A DNA stretch of 64,000 bases, from contig JAEINR010000006.1 in the NCBI GenBank assembly GCA_016342325.1, positions 1-64,000 on the forward strand, in the 5' to 3' direction. Made by a program: the position numbers and the translations under genes. Origin of the DNA: Desulfobacterium sp. GTDB lineage: Bacteria > Desulfobacterota > Desulfobacteria > Desulfobacterales > Desulfobacteraceae. The notes beneath the pieces were generated by a model. That model saw only the letters and a program-made list of their open reading frames with translations, was not told where the DNA came from and searched no databases. Positions 1-8,643 of the stretch are shown here, one piece after another (position 1 is the stretch's first letter; each line of letters begins with the position of its first letter).

Positions 1-71
1 GGTTCGTGTCCCGTAGTTTTTTGATTTGAAGAACAATCAGATTTTACAGCATGAATGACTAAGCCGAACAT

Positions 72-1925
72 TTACTCCTGATCCAGGGTTTTGCGAATGG
101 TGCCGGCAAGTTCCTCTACGGTAAAGGGTTTGGTTAAGAATCCCTGGATGCCCAAGGCGTTTGTTTTTTCGACCGTCATCTTCTTGCTGAACCCGGTACA
201 GAGGATCACGGGCATGCCGGGCCGGATCGCCATGGCCTGGGCGGCCAGCTTCTCGCCGGTCAGTCCGGGCATGGTCATGTCCGTGAGGATGAGATCAAAG
301 TGATGGGGATCGCGCTTGAAAAGCCCCAGGGCCTCTTCGGAACTTGGGGTTGATTGAACATGATAACCAAGATCCTCGAGCATGTGGCTGATAACCTCAA
401 CGATTTCCGGCTCGTCATCCACAACCAGAATTGTCTCTTTTCCCCTGGGAGGCGGGTCAAGAATCAGGGTCTTGGCCGGGTCATCCCCTTTGTGGATGGG
501 GAAGAAGATTTGAAAACAACTGCCCTGGCCGGGTTTGCTCGTAACCCGTATTGATCCGCCATGGTCCGTGACAATGCCGTGGACCGTGGCAAGGCCCAGG
601 CCGGTTCCCTGGCTGAGTTGCTTGGTGGTAAAGTAGGGGTCGAAGATGGCGTCCAGGGTGCTTTCCTCCATGCCGCATCCCGTGTCCCTGACCTCAAGCC
701 TGAGATGCCCCCCCGGGGTAAGGTCCCAGGGCTGGTGGCGGGTATCCGGGGTGATGTCTATTTTGTCCAAACGGATGGAAAGCACCCCTTGCTGACCCTC
801 CATGGCCTGGATGCCGTTGGTGCAAAGGTTCATCATCACCTGGTGGATCTGTGTGGGGTCGGCCAGGATCTTCTCCCCTTTCGATCCCAGGTCCTGGTGG
901 ATTTCAATGGTTGACGGTGTGGAGGGCCTCACCAGTTTCAATGCCTCCCTGATGACGGGGCGGATGGTGCAGGGGCTTTTATGGGTGGGACTGTTGCGGC
1001 CGCAGGTGAGTATCTGTTGGATCAGATCCCTTGCCCGTTCACTGGCCGCCAAGATGCGCTGGGTGAATTTTTGGCATTTTCCATCGGTGGTGGAGAGCTC
1101 CATCTGTATGAGCTGGGTAAATCCGATGATTGAACTCAGGATGTTGTTGAAATCATGGGCAATGCCGCCGGCAAGGATGCCGATGGCCTCCAGCTTCTGG
1201 GCCCGGCGAAGCTGGATCTCCAGCTGCTGCTGCCGCAGGTCGGCTTGTTTTCTTTGGGTGAGATCCCTGATAAAGAGGACACATATTTTGTCGTCATCCC
1301 TATCCAGCAAGGTCAGCATGATCTCCACCGGAACCTCGGTGCCCTGTTTGGTCGCCAGGGTGGTCTCAAATGGGCTGGGGCCCTTGGCATATCCCAGGTC
1401 CGGCCAATGGGGGGCTTGCTCAACGGCCTGGGTGAATTCGGGATTGCCTCTGCTCAGGGTGAGCCCCAAGAGTTCCTCCCTTGCATAGCCCGAGGCTTGG
1501 ATGGCAGAATCATTGGCAAAGATGATCTTGGTGTCAAGGTTGGTAAAGATAATATGGTCGGAGGCCCGGTCGATGACATGCTTTGCAAATGCGAGTTCGT
1601 TGTCGATGTGGAGGGCGGTCTTGGCGTTCTCCCGGAGGGTCTGGCCGGCTCTTTTCAGTTCGCTGTTTTTTGCGGTCAGTTCCCGTGTTCTGCGAAGGGA
1701 GTACCAGGCAAGGGAAAGGGAGAGAACTAAGAGCACAGGGAAGAGCTCATCCAGTTCCATGCATTCATATTTTCTTGTCAGGTGGGTGGCCTGTTCAAAA
1801 AGGTCGAACCGGATGCTTAAAAATGCAGCGAAAAGGGTTGCGGTGGCAACCGTGATAAGGTCTGCTGCAGAAGGCTCAAACGGGAAAAACGTTGGGTCGA
1901 TGGATGGGTGTCTTCGTAAATTCAA
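72..1925 (-). CDS. PAS-containing hybrid sensor histidine kinase with C-terminal receiver
   Basis: Membrane-bound hybrid sensor kinase of 617 residues. Two hydrophobic segments lie at about residues 20-40 and 60-75, followed by a short coiled coil, a PAS domain (about 110-225), a HisKA domain with the phospho-acceptor His257 in AHDFNNIL, a HATPase domain with the DTGCGM and GTGLGL boxes, and a receiver domain from about residue 496 with VVDDE and the likely acceptor Asp549 in ILTD. The class is known to autophosphorylate on His and relay to its own receiver Asp. The ligand is unknown, and no DNA-binding response regulator is adjacent. It is the first gene of the window; its stop is at 72 and no partner is visible downstream. 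The HATPase part resembles that of the receiver-ATPase protein at 45957-46856. Confidence 0.9.
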   Translation of the reverse strand: MNLRRHPSIDPTFFPFEPSAADLITVATATLFAAFLSIRFDLFEQATHLTRKYECMELDELFPVLLVLSLSLAWYSLRRTRELTAKNSELKRAGQTLRENAKTALHIDNELAFAKHVIDRASDHIIFTNLDTKIIFANDSAIQASGYAREELLGLTLSRGNPEFTQAVEQAPHWPDLGYAKGPSPFETTLATKQGTEVPVEIMLTLLDRDDDKICVLFIRDLTQRKQADLRQQQLEIQLRRAQKLEAIGILAGGIAHDFNNILSSIIGFTQLIQMELSTTDGKCQKFTQRILAASERARDLIQQILTCGRNSPTHKSPCTIRPVIREALKLVRPSTPSTIEIHQDLGSKGEKILADPTQIHQVMMNLCTNGIQAMEGQQGVLSIRLDKIDITPDTRHQPWDLTPGGHLRLEVRDTGCGMEESTLDAIFDPYFTTKQLSQGTGLGLATVHGIVTDHGGSIRVTSKPGQGSCFQIFFPIHKGDDPAKTLILDPPPRGKETILVVDDEPEIVEVISHMLEDLGYHVQSTPSSEEALGLFKRDPHHFDLILTDMTMPGLTGEKLAAQAMAIRPGMPVILCTGFSKKMTVEKTNALGIQGFLTKPFTVEELAGTIRKTLDQE

Positions 1926-1977
1926 TATCTTCTCTTGTTTTCAAAAGGGGTAAATCAACAATATGCCCGGTGGATAA

Positions 1978-2006
1978 GGGCCTTGCCCTTGCCGGGAGCA
2001 AGGCCC
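1978..2006 (-). terminator. Possible hairpin terminator of the acyl-CoA synthetase operon
   Basis: Perfect 9-bp arms GGGCCTTGC (1978-1986) and GCAAGGCCC (1998-2006), located 53 bp downstream of the minus-strand acyl-CoA synthetase stop. No good T-run follows on the minus strand, so termination is only a suggestion. Confidence 0.35.
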
Positions 2007-2008
2007 TA

Positions 2009-2056
2009 TCGCTTCTTTGTTCTGATTCTTGTGTTGTTTCGGCTTGTCCGGGTCAG
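2009..2056. repeat. Dispersed repeat, short copy
   Basis: This 48-bp stretch starts TCGCTTCTT and ends CTTGTCCGGGTCAG. It matches 21910-21988 over both ends; the second copy carries about 31 extra bases in the middle. It sits in the gap between the kinase and the acyl-CoA synthetase, right after the synthetase stop. Function unknown. Confidence 0.55.
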
Positions 2057-2058
2057 GT

Positions 2059-3711
2059 TTAGCGTCTATCCGGCCATATGGTGGTGGAGAGCTCGGAGAG
2101 CTTGAACTTCTGGATTTTTCCACTGGCTGTCATGGGATAGCCCTCCACAAAGGTGACGTAGCGGGGAATCTTGTACCGGCTGATGTTGCCCCGGCAGAAA
2201 TCCCTGACATCGCTTTCCTCAAGGGTCGCCTCTTCCTTGAGAATCACAAAAGCACCCACTTCTTCTCCGTATTTTTCGCTGGGTACGGCAGCCACCTGGA
2301 CATCCATGATCTCCTCCATCTTGTAGAGGAACTCTTCGATCTCCCTTGGGTAGATGTTCTCACCGGCCCGAATGATCATGTCCTTGTGGCGGCCCGTGAT
2401 GGAGAGATAGCCCTGGTCGTCCAGGATGCCCAGGTCCCCAGAGTGGAGCCATCCGTCCGTGTCAATGGCATCCTCGGTGGCCTGGGGGTTGTTGTAATAT
2501 CCCTTCATCACGTTGTATCCCCTGCAGCACACCTCTCCCTGGACCCCCGGGGCAACGATTTCCCCGGTATCGATATCAATTACCTTGACCTCGATGTGGG
2601 GAAGGGCCTGGCCAACGGTTTCTACCCGTTTCCTTAAGTCGTCGTCGATGCGGGTGTAGGTCATGACCGGGCTTGCTTCGGTGAGACCGTAGCAGATGGT
2701 GATGTCCTTCATGTTCATGACCTCGATCACCTTCTCCATCACATGGATGGGACAGTTGGAGCCTGCCATGATCCCGGTCCTGAGGGTGGAAAAGTCGAAT
2801 TTGCTGAACATGGGGTGTTCCAGCACGGCAATGAACATGGTGGGAACACCGTACAGGGCCGTGCACTGCTCCTGCTCCACCGATGCCATGATGAGCAGCG
2901 GGTCAAACCCTTCGAGGATCACCATGGAGGTGCCGTGGGTCACGGCCGCAAGCACGCCCAGCACGCAGCCGAAGCAGTGGAACAGGGGCACTGGCAGACA
3001 GAGCCGGTCCTTTTCTGAAAACCGCTGGTTCTCTCCGATCCAGAACCCGTTGTTGCCGATGTTGTAGTGGGTGAGCATCACTCCCTTGGGAAATCCCGTG
3101 GTACCCGAGGTGTACTGCATGTTCACCACATCGTGGCAGTCCAGGGAATCTTGCCTTTCCTGGTACTCCTCGTCTGAGACCATGGCGGCAAGGGCCCGGA
3201 TTTCGGGGACGGAGTACATGCCCCGGTGTTTCTCCTGGCCCAGGAAGCAGACCCGTTTGAGGTGGGGGTAGTTGGGGACTGAAAGATGTCCCCGCTGCTG
3301 GGTCTTGAGCTCGGGAATCAGGTCGTAGAGGGTGTTGACGTAATCGGTGTCCTGGAACCCGTCGATGATAAAAAGGTTTTCGGTCTCGGACTGCTTGAGC
3401 AGGTAGTCGAGTTCCGCCCGTTTGTAGTTTGTGTTGACCGTTAGCAGCACGGCCCCGATCTTGGCCGTTGCAAACTGCAGGGTCACCCAGAAGGGGATGT
3501 TGGTGGCCCAGACCGCGACCTTTTCTCCCCGTTTAACGCCCTGGGCCATCAACCCCTTTGCCACCTCGTCCACCAGTACGGCGAATTCCTTGTAGGTGAG
3601 CCTGAAATCCCTGTCCACATAGACCAGGACCTCGTTGTCAGGATAGCGCGAAACGGTCTGGTCAAGGATCTGGCCAAGGGTGAGTTCTTTGAGACCATTG
3701 TCTTTTGTCAT
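2059..3711 (-). CDS. AMP-forming acyl-CoA synthetase (FadD-like)
   Basis: ANL-superfamily ligase of 550 residues. It would activate a carboxylic acid to acyl-AMP and then acyl-CoA in the cytoplasm. The AMP-binding P-loop YTSGTTGFPKGV lies near residue 200, the adenylate motif YGLTEASP near 340, the hinge GRHKDMIIRAGENIYPREIEE-type motif near 440, and the catalytic lysine in the C-terminal TASGKIQKFKL. Length and motifs fit medium- or long-chain fatty-acyl or aryl-acid CoA ligases; the substrate cannot be read from sequence. It lies 12 bp downstream of a cupin-containing XRE regulator on the same strand, an arrangement common for acyl-CoA ligases, so the regulator probably controls this gene. 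No beta-oxidation genes are adjacent. Confidence 0.92.
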   Translation of the reverse strand: MTKDNGLKELTLGQILDQTVSRYPDNEVLVYVDRDFRLTYKEFAVLVDEVAKGLMAQGVKRGEKVAVWATNIPFWVTLQFATAKIGAVLLTVNTNYKRAELDYLLKQSETENLFIIDGFQDTDYVNTLYDLIPELKTQQRGHLSVPNYPHLKRVCFLGQEKHRGMYSVPEIRALAAMVSDEEYQERQDSLDCHDVVNMQYTSGTTGFPKGVMLTHYNIGNNGFWIGENQRFSEKDRLCLPVPLFHCFGCVLGVLAAVTHGTSMVILEGFDPLLIMASVEQEQCTALYGVPTMFIAVLEHPMFSKFDFSTLRTGIMAGSNCPIHVMEKVIEVMNMKDITICYGLTEASPVMTYTRIDDDLRKRVETVGQALPHIEVKVIDIDTGEIVAPGVQGEVCCRGYNVMKGYYNNPQATEDAIDTDGWLHSGDLGILDDQGYLSITGRHKDMIIRAGENIYPREIEEFLYKMEEIMDVQVAAVPSEKYGEEVGAFVILKEEATLEESDVRDFCRGNISRYKIPRYVTFVEGYPMTASGKIQKFKLSELSTTIWPDRR

Positions 3712-3723
3712 GGCTTCCTCCTC

Positions 3724-4293
3724 CTACTCGGGTATGTAGATGACCGCATGGATCTCGGCCTTTTCGCTGCCTGTGCAGCTCACATAATGGGGAACCACGG
3801 AGTTGTAGTAGACGCTGTCTCCCTTGTTCAGGATGTGGGTCTCCTTGCCGTAGATCACCTCGATGCTTCCCGTGATGACGGCGATGAACTCTTCGCCCTC
3901 GTGGGAGGAAAGCTTCTTTGTCTTGGCTGATTCCGGCGTAAGCTCCACGAAAAAAGGCTCCATGTGGCGGTCGGTCTTGCCCTTTCCCAGGGAGTAGAAG
4001 TTGAGGGCCGCAGGCTTGCCCTTGCCTGCGAGAACACTGAATTCAGACTCCCGCTCGGACTGGCGAACAATAAAGGGGTCGCTGCTCTCCTGGTCGTCCA
4101 GGAAGGTGCCGAGTCTGACGCCAAGGGCCCGTGCAATCTTCATCAACGGCCCCAGGGGGGGATAGACGTTTTCGGTGAGCATTGTGTCAAGGAAGCCCTG
4201 GTCAAGCTTTGTGAGCTCTGCAAGCCCGGTAAGATCAATGTCCCGTTTTTCCATGAAATAGCGTATGCGCTGGCTTACTTTTCCTTCTTTCAT
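3724..4293 (-). CDS. XRE-family regulator with C-terminal cupin domain
   Basis: DNA-binding regulator of 189 residues. A helix-turn-helix of the XRE/Cro type occupies about residues 5-60 (RIRYFMEKRDIDLTGLAELT...LMKIARALGV), and a cupin_2 beta-barrel covers about 110-185, with the HEGEEFIAVITGSIEV motif and GDSVYYNSVVPHYV. In this family the cupin binds a small ligand and the HTH represses the neighbouring catabolic gene. I chose the ATG at 4293 because a GGGAGG ribosome site lies directly before it; an in-frame TTG at 4305 would sit inside that site. Transcribed together with the acyl-CoA synthetase that follows 12 bp later. The ligand is likely the ligase substrate or its CoA ester (inference). 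Confidence 0.88.
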   Translation of the reverse strand: MKEGKVSQRIRYFMEKRDIDLTGLAELTKLDQGFLDTMLTENVYPPLGPLMKIARALGVRLGTFLDDQESSDPFIVRQSERESEFSVLAGKGKPAALNFYSLGKGKTDRHMEPFFVELTPESAKTKKLSSHEGEEFIAVITGSIEVIYGKETHILNKGDSVYYNSVVPHYVSCTGSEKAEIHAVIYIPE

Positions 4294-4392
4294 CGTCCCT
4301 CCCAAATAAGATTAAAAGAGTTTCTTATATAATAAAACCAGGGGGGTGTCAAAAGAAAGCGGCGAAATACAGACCCGGTTGTCCTCAAAGAA

Positions 4393-5004
4393 TCAGGACA
4401 GGGTCCCCGTGACCAGGGAGGTTGCGATGCCCCACATGGTGATGCCGACCAATGAATCGAGGATTCGCCAGGAGATGGGGCGCTGGAACAGGGGGGCCAG
4501 GACCCTTCCTCCCATGCTCAGGCTAAAGAACCAGATAAAGGAGGCCAGGATGGCGCCCATGGCGAACAGGCGCCGTTCTTCTCCTGCAAACTGGCTGCCG
4601 ATGGTGCCGATGAGAACCATGGTATCGAGATAGACATGGGGGTTGAGCAGGGTGAGCCCCAGGGTGGCGATGACGGTGGCCTTCAGGGTGCCCGAGACCT
4701 GGTGTGTGGTTTCAAGGGAGCCGGGGCGCATGGCCGATCGAAGGGCGTTAAAGCCGTACCAGAAGAGGAACAGGGCGCCTCCCCAGGCGGTGGCCTTTGC
4801 AAGGCCGGGATTGGATGCCACCAGGCTACCCACGCCGCAGATGCCTAGGATGATCAGGATTGCGTCACAAATGCTGCAGATCAAGGGAATGACGATCTCA
4901 TGGTTTCGCCGTATTCCCTGGCTCAGCACAAAGGCGTTCTGGGCGCCGATGGCGATGATGAGTCCTGCTCCCACACCAAATCCCTTTGCAAATGCCATGA
5001 CCAT
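4393..5004 (-). CDS. argO: LysE/ArgO-type amino acid exporter
   Basis: Inner-membrane exporter of 203 residues with six hydrophobic segments. The N-terminal GAGLIIAIGAQNAFVLSQG is the LysE-family signature, and NPHVYLDTMVLIG in the second half is also characteristic. ArgO and LysE export basic amino acids (arginine, canavanine, lysine). The start at 5004 has a well-placed AAAGGAG site. It is divergent from an ArgP-type LysR regulator, the classical argO/argP arrangement in which ArgP activates the exporter in response to arginine. The family assignment is firm; the exact substrate (Arg or Lys) is inference from the neighbour. Confidence 0.9.
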   Translation of the reverse strand: MVMAFAKGFGVGAGLIIAIGAQNAFVLSQGIRRNHEIVIPLICSICDAILIILGICGVGSLVASNPGLAKATAWGGALFLFWYGFNALRSAMRPGSLETTHQVSGTLKATVIATLGLTLLNPHVYLDTMVLIGTIGSQFAGEERRLFAMGAILASFIWFFSLSMGGRVLAPLFQRPISWRILDSLVGITMWGIATSLVTGTLS

Positions 5005-5080
5005 GGGTGATCTCCTTTTTTAGTCGGTTGTTGAAAAAAATCTCAATGGCCACGCTTATACCCTGTCAATTTGATGAAGT

Positions 5081-5112
5081 AAAATTAATAGTTTTAATGG
5101 AAGATTAATTTT
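5081..5112. promoter_or_regulatory. AT-rich inverted repeat in the argO-argP divergent promoter
   Basis: Arms AAAATTAA (5081-5088) and TTAATTTT (5105-5112) form a perfect interrupted palindrome just upstream of the argP start. LysR-type regulators bind such dyads between divergent genes, so ArgP is the natural candidate. The -35 and -10 boxes were not assigned. Confidence 0.45.
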
Positions 5113-5125
5113 GCTAATGTGATCC

Positions 5126-6013
5126 ATGCTTGAACGACGATCCATGGCGGCGTTGGCCGCAGTGATAGAAGAGGGCGGGTTTGAACGGGCCGCCCAGCGA
5201 CTCCACATTACCCAGTCTGCTGTTTCCCAGCGGGTGAAGCTTCTGGAGGAGGCAGCAGGTCAGGTGCTTTTAATCCGAAGCGCCCCGCCCCGGCCCACCG
5301 AGGCGGGCATCAAAGTGTTGAAACACTGGAACCAGGTACAGCATCTGGAGGCGGATCTCCTGAAGGGGCTCAACCCCTTTTCAGAAAAACGGTTCCGGAC
5401 CCTTGCCCTTGGGATCAACGCGGACAGTATTGCCACCTGGTTTTTTCCTGCCATGAACGCCTACCTGGCAACGGAGCCCATCACCCTGGATCTGAGGGTG
5501 GATGACCAGGACCAGACCCACAATATGCTGAGAAGGGGAGAGGTGCTGGGCTGCATCAGTTCCCAGAAGGTGCCGGTCCAGGGGTGCTCGGTTTCGTTGC
5601 TGGGCACCATGAACTACCGCCTGGTGGCAAGCCCCCATTTCATGGAGCGATGGTTTGGCCAGGGATTTTCAAAGAAAGGGATTTGTCGTGCCCCCCTTCT
5701 GGTGTTCAATAAAAAGGATGAACTCCAGTCCACCATCCTGATTCGGGAGTTTGGGCAGGTTCCCCAGGGGGTCCCCATGCACTATATTCCCTCCACGGAA
5801 AAATTTATGGAATTCATCCTGGCAGGGCTTGCCTATGGAGTGGTGCCGGATCTCCAGAGCCTGGACCTGATCAAAAGGGGAGAACTGGTGGACCTGATTC
5901 CCCAGGGCCACATGGCGGTCAACCTGTTCTGGCACTGCTGGAACCTGAAGTCCGGGTTCATCGAGGCCTTCTCCAAAACCCTTGTGGAGCGGGCCAAGGT
6001 ATTTCTTTACTGA
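5126..6013 (+). CDS. argP: LysR-family regulator ArgP
   Basis: LysR-type transcription factor of 295 residues. The N-terminal winged HTH contains AALAAVIEEGGFERAAQRLHITQSAVSQRVKLLEE, the ArgP-specific form, followed by a periplasmic-binding-protein-like effector domain (about residues 90-290). ArgP senses arginine and lysine and activates argO in enterobacteria; here it lies divergently next to argO with a 121-bp shared promoter region. The start at 5126 gives the standard family length. No clear ribosome site is visible. An ICIA/ArgP-family annotation is more likely than a generic LysR one because of the neighbour and the HTH sequence. Confidence 0.88.
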   Translation: MLERRSMAALAAVIEEGGFERAAQRLHITQSAVSQRVKLLEEAAGQVLLIRSAPPRPTEAGIKVLKHWNQVQHLEADLLKGLNPFSEKRFRTLALGINADSIATWFFPAMNAYLATEPITLDLRVDDQDQTHNMLRRGEVLGCISSQKVPVQGCSVSLLGTMNYRLVASPHFMERWFGQGFSKKGICRAPLLVFNKKDELQSTILIREFGQVPQGVPMHYIPSTEKFMEFILAGLAYGVVPDLQSLDLIKRGELVDLIPQGHMAVNLFWHCWNLKSGFIEAFSKTLVERAKVFLY

Positions 6014-6327
6014 TCAGTCCTTGATAAATCCAACGGTATTTGACATACTGACATTTTAAAGGGATGCGAAAACAGACGGGAAGGTGATGTCCCATCCCGG
6101 GTCCTTTGGTTCTGCCAAGCCATTTGTTTCTTAATTTCTCCATAAAGCGTTTTATACCCGTACGTTGTCATGTGTTCGTGATTCCAAATAATAGTGCCAT
6201 GGTTAAATGTCAATTTAGTTGGTGGATCTTTCACGAAATTCAACTGAAATTCAACTGAAATGATACTCCCTTACAGGGGGTATAGTCGGTTTTTCTCTAC
6301 CATCTCGATAACGAAAAAGGAGAGTGA
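6014..6327. other. Intergenic region argP-khpA
   Basis: About 310 bp without a convincing gene. It contains an 11-bp tandem duplication AAATTCAACTG (6236-6246 and 6247-6257). An open minus-strand frame of 78 codons (6007-6243) has no ribosome site or recognisable domain. I see no riboswitch fold. The khpA promoter presumably lies here. Confidence 0.5.
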
Positions 6328-6561
6328 ATGATGAAAGAGTTGATTAAGTACATTGCTCAAGCGCTGGTTGATTATCCGGAGCAGGTGGAGGTTCAAGAGA
6401 TAAAAGCCCAACAGACCCTTGTCCTGGAATTAAAAGTTGCCAAAGAAGACCTTGGAAAAGTGATTGGGAAAAAGGGCAGAACCGCCCAGGCCATGCGAAC
6501 GATCCTAGCCTGTGCATCCGCGAAAGAAAAAGTAAGAGGGGTCCTTGAAATTATTGAGTGA
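6328..6561 (+). CDS. khpA: KH-domain RNA-binding protein KhpA
   Basis: Small cytoplasmic RNA-binding protein of 77 residues consisting of a single KH domain. The GxxG loop is seen in GKVIGKKGRTAQAMR, and the sequence ends VRGVLEIIE, matching the YlqC/KhpA family in length and motif order. KhpA acts with KhpB (Jag) in global RNA binding in Gram-positive bacteria. In many genomes it sits between rpsP and rimM; here it is isolated, which is unusual. A strong ribosome site (AAAGGAGA, 6316-6323) precedes two consecutive ATGs at 6328 and 6331, either of which could be used. Confidence 0.88.
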   Translation: MMKELIKYIAQALVDYPEQVEVQEIKAQQTLVLELKVAKEDLGKVIGKKGRTAQAMRTILACASAKEKVRGVLEIIE

Positions 6562-6670
6562 TCGTTTTTTTTAGATCAAGCACCCTCAATTTATGCTCTC
6601 TGATTTTTATTGCCTTTTAATAGCCTGTTTGGTAGTTTTACCCTTTTTTATACCAATAGAGGAGAGGCCG

Positions 6671-7588
6671 TTGTTGAAAATCAGTAGAGGCGTCCGTGGG
6701 TGGCGGGTGGTGTTGTCGGTGATGGCCGCAATCACCTTTTGCCCGGTTACCTCCTCCCTGGCTGCCAAGACCCGGACAGCGGTGGACCAGGTGGGACGGA
6801 CCGTGACCTTTCCCGACCATCCCCAGCGGGTCATCTCCCTTGCTCCCAGCATCACGGAGATCGTCTATGCCGTGGGCCGGGGGGCCTGCCTTAAGGGTGC
6901 AACCATCTACAGCGACTATCCCAAGTCGGCCCGGGAACTTCCCCGGGTGGGCTCCTATGTCCACCTGGATATTGAAAAGATCGTCGCGCTTAAGCCCGAT
7001 CTGTGCATTGCCGTGAAGGACGGAAATCCCAAGGAGACGGCGGACCGTATCAGTGACTTTGGTATTCCGGTTTATGCCGTCAATCCTGTGGACCTTGATT
7101 CGGTGATTAAAACCGTGGGACTCATTGGGTTCCTGTTGAACGCTGATGCCCGGGCTGCCGAGGTGATCGGCGACATGGAGGCACGAATTCAACAAGTGGA
7201 AAACCGGGTGGCAACCACCCCCCGGCGGCCCCGGGTTTTTTTCCAGATCGGGATCTCCCCCATCGTATCCGTCGGGGGGGATACCTTTCTCCACGGGCTG
7301 ATCCAGCGGGCTGGCGGAGAGAACCTTTCTGGACAATTGATCTCCTATCCCAGGTTTACCAAGGAGCAGGTCCTGGGGCTCAACCCGGAGGTTATCATCA
7401 TCACCTCCATGGCCCGGTCCGAGGTCTTTGAGCAGGTAAAACAGGAGTGGCAGACCTGGCAGCAGGTGCCGGCGGTCAGCAATAACCAGATCCATGTGGT
7501 TGATTCAAATCTCCTTGACCGGCCCACCCCCAGGATGGTTGACGGCCTTGAGATGTTGGTCCGCCTGATTCATCCGGAGCTCTTTTAA
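6671..7588 (+). CDS. Periplasmic substrate-binding protein of a cobalamin/iron-chelate ABC transporter
   Basis: Helical-backbone metal-receptor family binding protein of 305 residues, BtuF/FecB type. The motifs are VISLAPSITEIVYAVG near the N-terminus, GSYVHLDIEKIVALKPDL, and GGENLSGQLISYPRFTKEQVLGLNPEVIIIT in the second lobe. I prefer the TTG at 6671 (or 6674) to the upstream ATG at 6593: a GGAGAGG site immediately precedes it, and translation from there gives a normal Sec signal peptide ending near SSLA-AKT. It is the first gene of a binding protein, permease, ATPase operon. The ligand could be vitamin B12, haem or a siderophore. No cobalamin riboswitch is visible upstream, which weakens the B12 option. 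Confidence 0.85.
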   Translation: MLKISRGVRGWRVVLSVMAAITFCPVTSSLAAKTRTAVDQVGRTVTFPDHPQRVISLAPSITEIVYAVGRGACLKGATIYSDYPKSARELPRVGSYVHLDIEKIVALKPDLCIAVKDGNPKETADRISDFGIPVYAVNPVDLDSVIKTVGLIGFLLNADARAAEVIGDMEARIQQVENRVATTPRRPRVFFQIGISPIVSVGGDTFLHGLIQRAGGENLSGQLISYPRFTKEQVLGLNPEVIIITSMARSEVFEQVKQEWQTWQQVPAVSNNQIHVVDSNLLDRPTPRMVDGLEMLVRLIHPELF

Positions 7589-7636
7589 ATTGAACCGGAG
7601 TTTTTTAAAATTGAACCGGAGCTTTTAAAAGTGAAT
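7574..7636 (+). repeat. Three tandem 21-bp repeats at the binding protein-permease junction
   Basis: CCGGAG recurs with an exact 21-bp period at 7574, 7595 and 7616, each followed by a T/A-rich run and TTGAA or GTGAA. The first copy covers the last codons and stop of the binding-protein gene; the third provides the GGAG ribosome site and the GTG start of the permease. Confidence 0.85.
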
Positions 7637-8641
7637 ATGATCAAACGGTCCATCGCCTTTCGCATCATCCTTGTTTCTGTTGTCCTTACGCTTGTTCTTG
7701 GCCTGGCAATGTTCCTTGGCCTTGGCGTTGGATCTACCTCCCAGGGACTGTCCACCGTATGGAAGACCCTGGTCTCCCCGGAAACCTGCGACTCCACCAC
7801 GGCCGCCATCATCTGGCGGATCCGGTTTCCCCGGGTCCTCATGGCCATGATGGCCGGCGCTGTCCTCTCCACCGGCGGGCTGGTGTTCCAGGCGCTTTTG
7901 AGAAATCCCTTGGCCGAGCCCTATATCCTCGGCATCTCCGGAGGATCGGCCATTGGGGCCATCATCGGCATCATTCTGGGCCTTTCCCGGTTTCCAGGGG
8001 TCGGGATTACCGCGTTTATGGGCTCCATGGTCACCCTGGTCCTGGTGGTGATCATGTCGTCGGGACGGTCCTCCCTTAAAAAAGATTCCATGCTTTTGTC
8101 CGGGGTGGTTGTCAATGCCTTCTGCTCGGCCGTGATCATGTTTCTCATCTCGCTTACCCAAAACAACAAGATCCACAGCATCATGTTCTGGCTCATGGGG
8201 GATTTGTCGTCATCGGACCTGAACCAGGCCGGCATCCTGGCCATGAGCATCATTCCTTGTTTCATCATCATTTTCATTCTCTCCCACGCCATGAACGTTC
8301 TGCTCATGGGAAGCGAGATGGCCCATTCCATGGGTGTCAACATCCGTGTTGTCACCGGTGTGCTCCTGATTACATCGTCCTTCATGGTGAGCGCCACCGT
8401 CTGCCATTGCGGCCTCATGGGATTTGTCGGCCTTGTGGTGCCCCACATCTTTCGCCTTGTCCTGGGCCCGGACCACCGGGTGCTGGTGCCCGCCTGCATT
8501 CTGGGCGGCGGCGCCTATATGGTGGTGTGCGACCTTTTGGCCCGTTGGATTCCCCGCCAGGGGGAGATGCCGGTGGGCGTGATTACGGCCATGATCGGGG
8601 CGCCGCTCTTTATCTTGTTGTTGAAGCGGGGGAGGAGTTGA
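7631..8641 (+). CDS. FecCD-family ABC transporter permease
   Basis: Inner-membrane permease of 336 residues with about ten hydrophobic segments, BtuC/FepD/FecCD family. Seen directly: the IIWRIRFPRVLMAMMAGAVLSTGGLVFQALLRNPLAEPYILGISGG block typical of the family, and GFVGLVVPHIFRL near the C-terminus. Starts at GTG 7631 (or ATG 7637) with GGAG at 7618-7621, which is part of a 21-bp tandem repeat. The stop is 2 bp before the ATPase start. It would form the dimeric channel for the chelate delivered by the upstream binding protein. Confidence 0.92.
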   Translation: MNMIKRSIAFRIILVSVVLTLVLGLAMFLGLGVGSTSQGLSTVWKTLVSPETCDSTTAAIIWRIRFPRVLMAMMAGAVLSTGGLVFQALLRNPLAEPYILGISGGSAIGAIIGIILGLSRFPGVGITAFMGSMVTLVLVVIMSSGRSSLKKDSMLLSGVVVNAFCSAVIMFLISLTQNNKIHSIMFWLMGDLSSSDLNQAGILAMSIIPCFIIIFILSHAMNVLLMGSEMAHSMGVNIRVVTGVLLITSSFMVSATVCHCGLMGFVGLVVPHIFRLVLGPDHRVLVPACILGGGAYMVVCDLLARWIPRQGEMPVGVITAMIGAPLFILLLKRGRS

Positions 8642-8643
8642 CC

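Noticed and set aside
6007-6243. 78-codon minus-strand frame in the argP-khpA gap
   Set aside because: Protein-like in places, but it overlaps the argP end and has no ribosome site or family; a decayed gene cannot be excluded.
6593-6670. Upstream ATG extension of the binding-protein gene
   Set aside because: No ribosome site at 6593, while GGAGAGG precedes the TTG at 6671 and gives a proper signal peptide.
6014-6670. Cobalamin riboswitch upstream of the BtuF-like gene
   Set aside because: No B12-box-like sequence is seen in either gap.
8257-8643. Upstream extension of the chelate transporter ATPase frame
   Set aside because: It overlaps the permease in another frame; the family begins at 8644, where a ribosome site exists.
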